NCBI RefSeq assembly: GCF_010111755.1
Contig: NC_088959.1
Location: 930,001-994,000 of the forward strand
DNA: 64,000 nt
Source: Nakaseomyces glabratus
Lineage: Eukaryota; Ascomycota; Saccharomycetes; Saccharomycetales; Saccharomycetaceae
Reading direction: 5' to 3'
Every line of letters starts with the position of its first letter. The stretch's first letter is position 1. Below are positions 1 through 9,148 of the stretch, piece by piece. The notes beneath the pieces were generated by a model, which ran no database searches, was not told the DNA's origin, and was given only the letters and a program-made list of their open reading frames with translations. Position numbers and translations under genes: made by a program.

Positions 1-66
1 ATTGTAATAAAAGAATAGCGAAGTAAAGAAAAAAAAATTGAAATTACTGAGAAATGAAATGAAAGG

Positions 67-1689
67 TTAGAATTTCACCAGTTTGAAGCCGACACAGTAG
101 TATCTTGAGATGACAAAGCTGACGGCGCAAAGCAAAGTGGTAACACCGCAGAAGATGACGTAGTGTTGGTAGCTTTGTAGGGATTCGTTACCGATAATGG
201 CACCTGTGACTGGGACAGCGATCAATGTTCCGAATGCGACGACGAAGTACATGGTGGAGTAACGTCTACCGAACTCTTCGGTCTTTGAGATTTGACCACA
301 GCATACTGGTAGCAATGAGAAGATACTTCCCGAGAAAAATCCGTAAAGGGCACTGATAACGTACATGTTTTTCAAGTTGGTTCCAAATGGGAGCCATCCG
401 ACCAGCATGACGATACCAAGACCACAGATAGTGATGATTGCCACGTTGAATCTTCCAATAACATCACTCAAGTAACCTGGGATGTATCTACCAAGGATAC
501 CAACAAGGTTGACAACCATGATCAGCATATAAGCATCTGATTCGGAGATACCGTGTGCTGTACTGTATGAGGCGAAGTATGTGATGGTAGCACATAGAGA
601 GAATTCACCAATCACAGTTCCGATAACACAGAATAAGTACTTCATGTCTAGGAAAGCCTTGGCATCGAAACTTTCCATAAAGTAAATCTTTAGCACACGT
701 TTCCATGTTGGTACACTTTTTTCCTCCTCCGTGAGCACAACGTTTGGAAGTCTTTCCTTTGCCATGAGCACCGCAATGACCAATAGGAAGAGGTCAATTA
801 GACCCCAGGCCCTTAGACCCCAAACGAATCCGTAGTTTGGGTCTGAAGTAGATTTCATGGTGAAGAATTTTCTTAGAATGACAGGGAAGATTACACCACC
901 CACAGAGCCACCTACGGTAGCGCAGGCCAAAGCAGTACCACGTCTCTTGTTGAAATAGTGAGCGGGAACTGAGACTAAAGGTGCGATTAGGATACCATTA
1001 CCGAAACCACAAACGATAGAGAACGCTAGGATGAAATGCCACACTTTTGTACAATTGGCTGTAGCAATCAAACCAGCAACGTGCAGGATACCACCTAGGA
1101 TGACGGGGTTTCTGAAGCCGTTTCTGTCGAAGTAAGTACCTGAAAAGATACATGAACTGAAGTTGATAAACAAGAACACAGAGAAGATCCAGCCGATAGT
1201 GGATGGGTTCTCGTTAGCCAATTGGTATTGTTGGACGTGGTCTTCGACAACACCGGAAGCGTTTAGAAGACCGAAACAAGCGACTAGGCCACAGAAACAG
1301 CCAATGACAGTGGTCCAAGCTCTCAGGCCACCTTCTGGGAAATCATCAACGTCGGAGTAATTCAAAGGTTTCTCCTCGTAGTTACTCTCGACATCACTCG
1401 AGTCATTAGAGCGAACCACGGTAGCGATGTCTTCAGAGTCAGATTCAGAATCAGTCTCGTTGTCCTTCTGATGAGTACGCTCACGGGTCAAGTAGTTGCC
1501 CTCGCTGGAGGACCCTTTCGCCTTCTTGTCAACGGAGATGACATCAGAGTCAAAGGCCATCGGACCCGCGGAGTCTCCAGTCACAGAAGACGAAATAGAC
1601 ACAGCATCAGCATGTGTATTTTCATTAGCATCAGTGTTATATGTGCGGTATGCATAGTCAGCTTGTGTCACGCCATTTTCATGTACCAT
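67..1689 (-). CDS. MCH5: Mch5-like major facilitator transporter (riboflavin uptake)
   Basis: 540 residues, ATG to TAA. The first ~115 residues are hydrophilic, rich in Ser and acidic residues. A motif typical of the fungal monocarboxylate-porter-like MFS family (DDFPEGGLRAW) then precedes about 12 hydrophobic segments; a basic loop (HYFNKRRGTALA) and a GRY/GYLSD-type loop are also visible. Known: S. cerevisiae Mch5 (521 aa) is a plasma-membrane riboflavin transporter, and this family does not carry monocarboxylates despite its name. The paralogue Mch4 is similar, so MCH5 is chosen over MCH4 because the next gene is SLY41, as in S. cerevisiae YOR306C-YOR307C. The substrate is inferred from that orthology. 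Its promoter is the 1.26 kb to SLY41. Confidence 0.82.
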   Translation of the reverse strand: MVHENGVTQADYAYRTYNTDANENTHADAVSISSSVTGDSAGPMAFDSDVISVDKKAKGSSSEGNYLTRERTHQKDNETDSESDSEDIATVVRSNDSSDVESNYEEKPLNYSDVDDFPEGGLRAWTTVIGCFCGLVACFGLLNASGVVEDHVQQYQLANENPSTIGWIFSVFLFINFSSCIFSGTYFDRNGFRNPVILGGILHVAGLIATANCTKVWHFILAFSIVCGFGNGILIAPLVSVPAHYFNKRRGTALACATVGGSVGGVIFPVILRKFFTMKSTSDPNYGFVWGLRAWGLIDLFLLVIAVLMAKERLPNVVLTEEEKSVPTWKRVLKIYFMESFDAKAFLDMKYLFCVIGTVIGEFSLCATITYFASYSTAHGISESDAYMLIMVVNLVGILGRYIPGYLSDVIGRFNVAIITICGLGIVMLVGWLPFGTNLKNMYVISALYGFFSGSIFSLLPVCCGQISKTEEFGRRYSTMYFVVAFGTLIAVPVTGAIIGNESLQSYQHYVIFCGVTTLLCAVSFVISRYYCVGFKLVKF

Positions 1690-2953
1690 AACTGTGTTAT
1701 GAGTGTTTGTGTGTATTTGTGTGTGTGTGGGTTAAGTGCTTTAAGTGTTGATTTGATTTTAATATCTTCAACTAGTTATCCGTTATTCTTAAATTGGAAA
1801 TCTTTCTTTTTTTAATTTTGATATTTTAGTTCACCACAGTTATAAGGTGTATTTTGTATTGTTCAGCGATGCTCTTTTATGAGTCTCAAAATAACTTCAG
1901 CATCGAGTATTGCCTACTTTATATAGTTTTTTTTTTTCAATTTTTGGTTTTGTCGGGCAGGTTTTTACCCACTAGAATTGGCCGCCACTGTGATTCCTCC
2001 CATCACAAAATGAGTCCTTTTCTTTCCTCCATTCCAAAAGTGACACAATATGAAAAAAATTTTCTTCTCTGCCGCTTCTCTGCCGCTTCTCAATGGCGTT
2101 TGCACTGCCACACTTGAGATTTTTGGTTTTTGATCACCGCCTTTTTAGAATTTCTTTTTGCCTAGCAATAAGCTTTCTGCACAGATTTCTAACACATTTT
2201 ATGCCCTGGATTTCCATTTCCTAGGTTTCCCACATTTCTTTCTTTTTCTCTCTCTTGCCATCGCTCCTTGTTACATAACCTGTCCGTGATGTTCTAAGGG
2301 TTGAGTCATCAAGCATTTGGTCTTTCTTTTTCTGTCCGGTGCGTGTGCGTTGGTTTCTGAGGAGGGGGGAGCCCATTCCGCTTTTGTCCTCTTGCCCTAG
2401 TTTTCCTTCTACTATTTTTGGGAGGGTTGAAAGGGTTGGGAGGGTTGGGAGGTTTTCTTCCTTTTTTTTGCTCACACGGAGAAAGATGCGTACATCCCCG
2501 AGAAAGCAGTTACTTTTCCCGGTGGTATTCCAATCCCCTAGCACTCAAAATATGTCGCAGCATTTTCTGTTCTAGGTCCTTTGTCTAGTTTGTCGAGAGT
2601 AAATGTGCGCTCGGGGAGTATCTTGCCGGAGGGGGGAGGGAGATCTAGATCCGAGAAAAAGGGCGGAGTCGGCCTGCGTTGCGTTCAACACTGCATTTCC
2701 ACTCCCCCATTGTTCTCTTCTACGTGCAGGTCACAGAGAAGTGACTTCTTCTATGGTGGGCGGTACCGCCCACCATAACAGAAAAAGATAGTTGGGGGCG
2801 AAACGGGGGGGGAGAAGGAAAGGGGCTAGAAAGAAGTACGTCCTTGCGATACACACCCCTATTCACGAAATGTGCGTACAAATGAATGGGACAAATACTA
2901 TTATTTTGTGTGTTCTATGTTCTATGTTCTATGTTCTATGTACTGTGTTCTAC
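1690..2953. promoter_or_regulatory. MCH5 upstream region, no gene seen
   Basis: This lies between the MCH5 start and the SLY41 stop, both genes on the minus strand, so it is the MCH5 promoter plus the SLY41 3' flank. Open frames here are short and unlike any family I know. It contains long T tracts near the MCH5 start, G-rich stretches around 2362-2460 and 2625-2645, and a perfect palindrome (separate entry). A short repeat of GTTCTAT units lies at about 2911-2950. Confidence 0.6.
2752..2777. repeat. perfect 26-bp palindrome
   Basis: The half-site TATGGTGGGCGGT is followed directly by its exact reverse complement with no spacer. It sits about 1.06 kb upstream of the MCH5 ATG and 175 bp past the SLY41 stop. 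The centre reads CGG-TA-CCG, like an inverted zinc-cluster half-site pair, inside GTGGGCGG arms. It could be a dimeric transcription-factor site, or part of a SLY41 3'-UTR hairpin. Function is inferred only. Confidence 0.75.
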
Positions 2954-4345
2954 TTATGTGGCTGTATACTTGTTCTGTGGCGGGTGGCGAAGCCCTGGGG
3001 TCTCTGATCTGGCCCGGTCGTAGCCGTAGAGGCCAGCCATGGTTACCGCTACGCCGAGCAGGCCCGCGGGGGAGTGCTTGCTCTCCCACAGCAGTGCCAC
3101 GCAGATGACCACTATGCGCTTGGCGATGTTGGCCACTGAGTAGTTGACTGGTGAGAGCAGGCCGATGAGCTGGAACGCCAGCATGGCCTGCAGGAAGTGG
3201 GCCACGTTGTGCAACAGCAGCAGCGCTACCAGCTTGAAGAACGGGTGGTACGTAGTGGTGACCGCGGAGGAGAACAGCATCGAGCTCAGCAGCACCGGAA
3301 GCGTTAGCACGAACCCGATGCACGAGCAGTACAGCAGGATGGTTATCTTGTCCAGCTGCCCCTTGTCCGGCTTGGAATTGGCACCTCTGGCACCCCTGAC
3401 GCTCTTGGCGCTCTTGGAGCTCTTATGAGTCAGCACACCCTTTGCGAAGATGTTCTGCGCAACAAAGATGGCCATCGACAGCAACGCGAAGAGCAGGCCC
3501 TGGTAGTAGTGGGGCTCGCGGTTGCTCTTGCTCTTGCCGCTGAAACACGTACAGATCACCCCCGCGACGATGGCGCACAGGCTGGTGTACGTGGCCCGCG
3601 TGTACTGTTTCTGCTCCACGAGTCTGTAGTAGCCCACAGTGACGATCGGCGACAGCGCCTTCATGGAGTGCACTAGGGACACGGGGATCATTGAGGTCGC
3701 CTTGTGTGTGCTGATGTGGCCCACGAACTGGAATATGCCGAGCGGCAAGCAGCACTGCATCGCCAGAGCGCTCGGTTTCAGGAACTTGTTAACTATGCTG
3801 TTGTGGAAGTCGCCGTCTAGGTACTCCGGGAACGTCCCCTCGGGGAACATCCTCACCCAGTGCGAGAGCCCGGAGTGGTGTCTCCTGGGCCTCTCATAGT
3901 AATTGATCAGACTGATGAAACTCGTGCACAGGATCGCAGTGAACAGAAACTGTATCTCGGTGAGAGCCACTGGGTGCGGGAACCCCTTCAGGATCGTCCG
4001 GCACAGATTGCTCGATATACTAGAGACTACATACCATACTAGACATAGCAACGGTATTTGCAGCTTGCTTCTAGAGGATAGTGTTTGTTGTATATATGCT
4101 AGCCCACTGGTGAAACTCTCATGTAGGTATTCCCATTGTTCCTCGCCTATTAGCGACGACAGAAACTGTTCCCGGGGGTTGATTGTGTACAGAAGTCCAT
4201 TGCGTGCAGAACTGCCTCGGTACTCCCGCTTGCCGGCGTAGTTGTAACTTTTCGGGCTCGGTATGTTGACCACTTCTGGGTCAAATAGATTCTTGTGTAA
4301 CGACCCTCGTCTCTTGGTGGTGGTGATATGTTGTGTTTGTATCAT
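2954..4345 (-). CDS. SLY41: Sly41-like ER/Golgi triose-phosphate-translocator family protein
   Basis: 463 residues from ATG 4345. The N-terminal ~100 residues are soluble; about 8-10 hydrophobic segments of the drug/metabolite (TPT/DMT) fold follow, with recognisable stretches such as GHISTHKATSMIPVSLVHSM and the C-terminal GLLSPVNYSVANIAKR, typical of TPT proteins. A hydrophilic basic loop (around residues 310-335) separates the two halves. Known: S. cerevisiae Sly41 (453 aa) was isolated as a multicopy suppressor of Ypt1 loss, acting in ER-Golgi transport. Position between MCH5 and SNU66 matches YOR307C. The coding sequence is clearly richer in G and C than most neighbours. Confidence 0.88.
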   Translation of the reverse strand: MIQTQHITTTKRRGSLHKNLFDPEVVNIPSPKSYNYAGKREYRGSSARNGLLYTINPREQFLSSLIGEEQWEYLHESFTSGLAYIQQTLSSRSKLQIPLLCLVWYVVSSISSNLCRTILKGFPHPVALTEIQFLFTAILCTSFISLINYYERPRRHHSGLSHWVRMFPEGTFPEYLDGDFHNSIVNKFLKPSALAMQCCLPLGIFQFVGHISTHKATSMIPVSLVHSMKALSPIVTVGYYRLVEQKQYTRATYTSLCAIVAGVICTCFSGKSKSNREPHYYQGLLFALLSMAIFVAQNIFAKGVLTHKSSKSAKSVRGARGANSKPDKGQLDKITILLYCSCIGFVLTLPVLLSSMLFSSAVTTTYHPFFKLVALLLLHNVAHFLQAMLAFQLIGLLSPVNYSVANIAKRIVVICVALLWESKHSPAGLLGVAVTMAGLYGYDRARSETPGLRHPPQNKYTAT

Positions 4346-4427
4346 TGATGTATGTGCCTTGCTTCGCAGCTATACTTTACAGATAGGTTTCATCGACACA
4401 CTTACAAATACCTTTTTCTATATACAG

Positions 4428-4468
<41 letters not shown>

Positions 4469-5035
4469 CCCGCAAAGTTCCAAGATAGGTAACTCAATGA
4501 CTTTGGATCCAATGTAAAAATAAAAAAAATTTGTTTACAATACAAGTAAATTGCCTAGATCTCATCTGCAACAATACTTTCTGACACTTTCATTAGCTCC
4601 TTAAACCATATCCCCCCCCCCACTGCAAGTGCTGGTTATTACTGTGCTCGAGAAGCTGGTATCAATAAATTTATTTTCAAAATTTTTCAAAATTTTCCTT
4701 GTTTTTTTGAAGCTGTGCGCAGTTTTCTTAGATGAATTTTTATTTCTTTCTTTTTTGGATTCCCATATTATTTATTTTTGTCAACACTAGAAGCAGAACA
4801 CGAAATACTTTGCTCTAATATATTTGGCGACTTGTGCAACGGATTTCTCCTTGCAAGGAGTGGTTAATTACATATATTCTTTTGCAGCATGGAACAGAAA
4901 CGGATATTAGGTATTCTTAGCATACATGCAAATGTGTAAGGAACCTATATTAATTCTTTCCCCCTTCCATTTATTTATTGAGACTATTGGTTGCAAAAAA
5001 TGCAAAAATACACTTTATAATTTCATATGTAAACC
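4346..5035. promoter_or_regulatory. SLY41 upstream region / SNU66 3' flank
   Basis: 690 bp between two minus-strand genes. It contains an alternating T-A tract (about 4419-4466), a C run near 4613-4622, and repeated AAAATTTTT elements at about 4677-4697. No coding or RNA gene is recognised. Confidence 0.5.
4419..4466. repeat. (TA)n microsatellite
   Basis: Nearly uninterrupted alternating TA about 75-120 bp upstream of the SLY41 ATG; the cleanest part (4441-4465) is about 12 dinucleotides. It may serve as a TATA-rich promoter stretch. Confidence 0.85.
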
Positions 5036-6562
5036 TTATACATGAAAGTCAGTGTAGTCAGTAGAAGTGTCATTGTTCCTAGCCCTAATCTTAGCCTTGG
5101 CCTTTGCTGCTTTTTGTTTATTACTCTTGGTACCATGGAACTTTTGAGAAAGTTGCTTATATGCCTCTTTCGTGGTGAGCAAGTTGCCTTCATCGTCTCT
5201 ATATTCTAGTCTTGTGGAATCCTTTCTCTTGGTGCCTGTTGATTTACTATTGCGTTCCTTTGGTAGCACATTATGAGACTTTAAAAAGGATAGAGTCGAT
5301 GCCAGGCCATTGTAGAAATCAGGTTTGTCTTCTTCCTGTACGGGCTCTGCTGTGTGCACTTCACTTGTGGCAATTTCTTCACTTGGAGATGTTCCGTTTT
5401 CTTGAACTATATGTTCCTCTTCTTTGTCTTGACTTGTCTCATCAGTGTGTGACGGTAGTTCAGATGTTTCTGGTTCTGTTAATATATTGTCTTTCAGAGT
5501 GTCAAAAAAGTCGGCGGTTTCACTAATTGTTAAAGTCCTTTCATTTTGGCCTTGCAGCCGACGGATCTCTTCTTCTCTTCTTTCTCGCTCTATTTTAGCC
5601 CTTCTTATCTCCTCCGCTATCTCGTCGGCTGATTTCATCACAGCAGGCTTAACAATAGGTGTTATTGTGATATCTTCATCCAGCTCTTCCATATTAATAT
5701 TGGTATCAAGCGTGAAATCAATGCTACTAAGTTCAACTTCATGATCTCTGTTCATTCGCTTTCTAGATAGTGTGGTGTCTTGCTTCCTCTTCCGCTTTTT
5801 AATCCTAGGTCTTTTGAAGTCGCTACTCTCCGTCTGATCATCATCACTATCGAATGTGACTTTAACTTTGTTACTTGTATCTATTGAAATACTTTCTTTA
5901 TTGATATCATTTTCCGTGTCATTATCAATCCTATTGAGTGCACCTACAGATATTAACTTCCCAGGCTTGTCTATATCTGTACCTTGCTCTTCTAGAGCAG
6001 TGATTGAACGCAAAGGTTTTTTTTTGTCATGTCTCTGTTTCAGGTTTGTAGCATTTTGTTCTTCATCATGTTTATGGTCCACTTGTAAGGTATCTATGTC
6101 ATCTTCCTCGGTTATTGAGCTCTCCTTTAAGGTTAATGTAATGCTCTGCCCCGATTTGAGCTCCTCTAAATTATTTGCTACTTGTACAATCGGGAGGTCA
6201 TCTTGTACTTCATCCACATCGTAATTAATTTGAACTTTCGGCAGCTTGACTTCGCTCTTGGTATTGCCTTTGTTTATGTTGGTGAGCCAATCATCATTGG
6301 TACTTGTCGAAGATTTTGGGTTGTGAGATACACTTGCAATTCTATTGCGAAGTTTATTGAGTAGTCTTTCGTCCACAAATCGGTATTTCTTTGACCCAGA
6401 ATTGTTATTTTTAACTTGAGACTGCGTTTCTGGGCTCTTATGTACGTATTCAGACGGTTGGATCGACTGTTTATTATCCTCTGTCTTAGGTATAGGTTTT
6501 AGGCCTAACTTAATTCTTAACGCATTTGTTTCTTCTAAAGATAAACTTATCTCTTCAGCCAT
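5036..6562 (-). CDS. SNU66: Snu66-like U4/U6.U5 tri-snRNP protein (SART-1 family)
   Basis: 508 residues from ATG 6562. Residues ~4-23 (SLSLEETNALRIKLGLKPI) match the HIND element, the docking site for the ubiquitin-like splicing modifier Hub1. The middle is hydrophilic and strongly charged, with a basic stretch PRIKKRKRKQ and an Arg/Glu-rich helix (IAEEIRRAKIERERREEEIRR) likely to form a coiled coil. The C-terminus (residues ~465-508) has the SART-1-type ending with LEYRDDEGNLLTTKEAYKQL and a Lys/Ala-rich tail. Known: Snu66 belongs to the tri-snRNP and acts in pre-mRNA splicing in the nucleus; the S. cerevisiae protein is 587 aa. Synteny with YOR308C supports the call. Only one HIND copy is visible. 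Confidence 0.87.
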   Translation of the reverse strand: MAEEISLSLEETNALRIKLGLKPIPKTEDNKQSIQPSEYVHKSPETQSQVKNNNSGSKKYRFVDERLLNKLRNRIASVSHNPKSSTSTNDDWLTNINKGNTKSEVKLPKVQINYDVDEVQDDLPIVQVANNLEELKSGQSITLTLKESSITEEDDIDTLQVDHKHDEEQNATNLKQRHDKKKPLRSITALEEQGTDIDKPGKLISVGALNRIDNDTENDINKESISIDTSNKVKVTFDSDDDQTESSDFKRPRIKKRKRKQDTTLSRKRMNRDHEVELSSIDFTLDTNINMEELDEDITITPIVKPAVMKSADEIAEEIRRAKIERERREEEIRRLQGQNERTLTISETADFFDTLKDNILTEPETSELPSHTDETSQDKEEEHIVQENGTSPSEEIATSEVHTAEPVQEEDKPDFYNGLASTLSFLKSHNVLPKERNSKSTGTKRKDSTRLEYRDDEGNLLTTKEAYKQLSQKFHGTKSNKQKAAKAKAKIRARNNDTSTDYTDFHV

Positions 6563-6969
6563 TAGTCGTTAGTTCTAACGCTTTAGATTGATAGATTGAT
6601 AAAAAGCTATTCCAAAATGAGCCTCACAAAATATGGTTGTTAAGCACAGTTAGATGCCTTATGCGCTATCTATGTAGTTACATAGATTTTAAACTTTGCG
6701 ATGCCCTCGATCATAGTGAACGAGTAAACGATGGGAATTTCTTCGCATTCATACCGGCAGAGTTTTTACGTATAAGCTGTACTAATGATGTTTCAATTTC
6801 AAAATAATAATATTAAAACAAATATATATACTTTGATAAATATATATTGCTAAATGAGTCTCTAATTTACAGTTGATTTTTCAATCAAAATAAAGAAATA
6901 AATCATGATCCAAAAATGTTAGAACAGCTTTCTGTGTAGAAAAGCCAATATCTATAATTGTTCATATGC
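6563..6969. promoter_or_regulatory. SNU66 upstream region / NOP58 3' flank
   Basis: 407 bp between two minus-strand genes, AT-rich in the part nearer NOP58. No gene or clear regulatory site is recognised. Confidence 0.4.
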
Positions 6970-8511
6970 TTATTTTTTGCTCTTTTTCTCCTTCTTCTCC
7001 TTCTTCTCCTTCTTTTCCTTCTTATCCTTCTTTTCCTTCTTCTCTTTCTTTTCCTTCTTATCCTTCTTCTCCTTCTTTTCCTTCTTCTCCTTCTTAGACT
7101 TTTTGGATTCGGTTTCTTCTTCTTCTTCTTCTTCTTCAGTATCTCTCTTTCTCTTCTTGTCGGCCTTTTCTTCAGTTTCTTCGTCTTCATCGTCAGAGTC
7201 GGCAGCTGCGGCAGTGTCAGCATCAGCGTTGTAAGCTCTGGCTTCGGTCATCTCAACCTTCTTGGCTTCACGTACAACCTTTGGAGTGGTTCTTAGATCT
7301 CTACCTTCAATTTGAGACAATCTGTTCTCAACCTTAGCTCTAACCTCTAGACCAATGTCACCTGAGTCATCTCTATCTTCCGCAAGAGCATCGTATCTCA
7401 AAGCAACAGCAGCCTTAGCAGCCAGCACTCTAGCAATCTTACCCTTATTTCTACCACTGGCTTGACCAACCAAGGAAGCATGGTATAAAAGACCGTACTT
7501 TGGTGTGTCGTGCTTGGTTTTTAGAGCTCTGAATAAAGCCTTTTCGGCACCCAAGATTTGGATGGTAGAAGCTGGGGACTTAGCCAAAGAGATTAGAGAA
7601 CCGGCGTGGGCAATTAGTCTAGCACCAACTAGTTCACCAACCAATTGAGTCAAATTTGGAGCAATAGCCTTCATTCTGGAAGACAAGTAGTTGGATAGTT
7701 GTTCTCTGTAGGCAGCAAATTCAACAATTTGGTCAGCCAATGCTCTGATATTAATCAAATCAACATCGGTGATTTCAGTACCCATAGAAACTTCAGCAGC
7801 AGCCTTGACACGTTCTTCAATTTCTTCTGGCAAGATTTCGCTCATGTCAGTTTCAGCAGCCTTAGATCTAACACCCATGGTCAAGATTAATCTGGCGTAA
7901 GCAACAGAGTCTGTAACAATCTTGGCCAATTCAGGGAAATGCCAGCCGTACCATTCCTTACATCTCATGGAGTATGTGTTAACTTCCTTGTCAAGATCGT
8001 CCAATAGCGCAATGGCTTGAATGATCATAACGTCGACCTTGTCGGCAGAGAACTTCAACTTATGACGACCGATAGAGTGAGCCAAACCTAGAGACATTTT
8101 GCTCAAGTCAGAGTCAGACATACCTGGCAAAAGGTCTGGCAAATATTCCTTAACAGCTCTGTAGATATCCAAAGTAACAGCGTCGGAGACAACATTGAAG
8201 TTCAAGCCTAGCTTGTTAATGGCGTTGGCCAGCTTGGTTTCACTGACAATAAGAGTGGCCTTCTTCTCCTTCTTGATCTCGTCCAATAGCTTCTCCAGTT
8301 GTGGGGAAACCTTACCTTCAATAATAGCACTGGCTTCTTCTAGAGCATTGGCAGCGGAGTTAAACTTGGAGAATGCAGCAATCTTGAACTCTTTCAAAAC
8401 TTTCTCAGAACTGTCCAAGTCCATGATTAGACTGGAAGATTTGTAAATCTTCTTGTCAGAGGCTTTCAACAAAGCATAACCAGCAGAAGTTTCAGTCAGA
8501 ACGTAAGACAT
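6970..8511 (-). CDS. NOP58: Nop58, core protein of box C/D snoRNPs
   Basis: 513 residues from ATG 8511, matching the ~511 aa of S. cerevisiae Nop58. Order of parts: NOP5 N-terminal domain (start [19 protein letters not shown]), coiled-coil/NOSIC region around 160-250, Nop RNA-binding domain around 255-400 ([20 protein letters not shown] and the [16 protein letters not shown] stretch), then an acidic segment and a long C-terminal tail of KKE/KKD repeats. Known: with Nop56, Nop1 and Snu13 it forms the C/D snoRNP that guides 2'-O-methylation and pre-rRNA processing in the nucleolus; KKE/D tails are typical of Nop56, Nop58 and Cbf5. The tail is encoded by CTTCTT/TCCTTC-type low-complexity DNA (about 6975-7105). 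Confidence 0.96.
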   Translation of the reverse strand: MSYVLTETSAGYALLKASDKKIYKSSSLIMDLDSSEKVLKEFKIAAFSKFNSAANALEEASAIIEGKVSPQLEKLLDEIKKEKKATLIVSETKLANAINKLGLNFNVVSDAVTLDIYRAVKEYLPDLLPGMSDSDLSKMSLGLAHSIGRHKLKFSADKVDVMIIQAIALLDDLDKEVNTYSMRCKEWYGWHFPELAKIVTDSVAYARLILTMGVRSKAAETDMSEILPEEIEERVKAAAEVSMGTEITDVDLINIRALADQIVEFAAYREQLSNYLSSRMKAIAPNLTQLVGELVGARLIAHAGSLISLAKSPASTIQILGAEKALFRALKTKHDTPKYGLLYHASLVGQASGRNKGKIARVLAAKAAVALRYDALAEDRDDSGDIGLEVRAKVENRLSQIEGRDLRTTPKVVREAKKVEMTEARAYNADADTAAAADSDDEDEETEEKADKKRKRDTEEEEEEEETESKKSKKEKKEKKEKKDKKEKKEKKEKKDKKEKKEKKEKKEKKSKK

Positions 8512-8804
8512 CTCTTCAAATTTATTATTATAGTTGTGTGGTTTTGGTTGTAGTGTTAAATTGGAAATTCTATGTCAAGCTATGTTTGGTAACTTTTTAT
8601 TATTATTTCAACTGATATTCCCAGTATTTCGGTTTAGTTGTTCTCCTAACTTGTTCAATATCTCAAATAATAAAACCTGAAGAAGTTTCACTTGTAGCAC
8701 TAACAGTATTCTATATTGTTTGCTTAACCAATTCAAACAAGAAAGTGTAAAAGACGCAGTTAACCACTATAACTTCAACAGCTCATCGATCCATTTACTA
8801 GCTA

Positions 8805-8881
8805 AAAAATTTTTTTTTCAAAATTTGCGATGAGGATGAAGAGAAGCTCATCTCGAAATTTTTTTTTTTTTCAAAAATTTT
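8805..8881 (-). promoter_or_regulatory. RRPE and PAC elements of the NOP58 promoter
   Basis: Two AAAAATTTT (RRPE) cores, at 8805-8814 and 8873-8881, bracket a perfect GCGATGAG (PAC) at 8827-8834; a further CTCATC core lies at about 8848. They sit ~295-370 bp upstream of the NOP58 ATG. Known: RRPE (bound by Stb3) and PAC (bound by Dot6/Tod6) together mark ribosome-biogenesis promoters in yeasts, which fits Nop58. Binding itself is inferred. Confidence 0.75.
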
Positions 8882-9062
8882 CAGTGTGTCATCGTTATGT
8901 ACGTTTGACACATTATTACACCGTATGTAGCTACTAATATATGCTTCTTCTGACTTTGAGATTTGCTGATTAGTATTTATGAATTATCTATGTGGTTCTA
9001 GGTTGTATATAAAAGTTATGTTATGCTTGTGATTATCATTCCTGGACAGTGCCATAGTCATT

Positions 9063-9143
9063 GTTTGCTCTTTTATGTTTTTAAATAGGGTATATGGAGT
9101 TGTTTTGCTCTTTTATGTTTTTAAATAGGGTATATGGAGTTGT
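9063..9143. repeat. 40-bp direct tandem duplication in the DGK1 3' flank
   Basis: A unit beginning TTGCTCTTTTATG and ending GGTATATGGAGTTGT occurs twice head to tail with a 40-bp period. It ends about 5 bp from the DGK1 stop codon, so it probably lies in the 3' UTR. The copies look identical apart from an edge base, which suggests a recent event. Confidence 0.85.
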
Positions 9144-9148
9144 GTTGC

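Larger units (their letters stand above)
8512..9148. promoter_or_regulatory. NOP58 promoter region
   Basis: 637 bp between the NOP58 start and the DGK1 stop. The NOP58-proximal half carries ribosome-biogenesis motifs (separate entry), and the DGK1-proximal end carries a 40-bp tandem duplication. No gene is seen. Confidence 0.55.

Noticed and set aside
6903..7296. Frames of 85-112 codons on both strands at the NOP58 3' end
   Set aside because: They are poly-Phe/Leu/Ser or poly-Arg/Lys readings of the KKE/KKD-coding low-complexity DNA.
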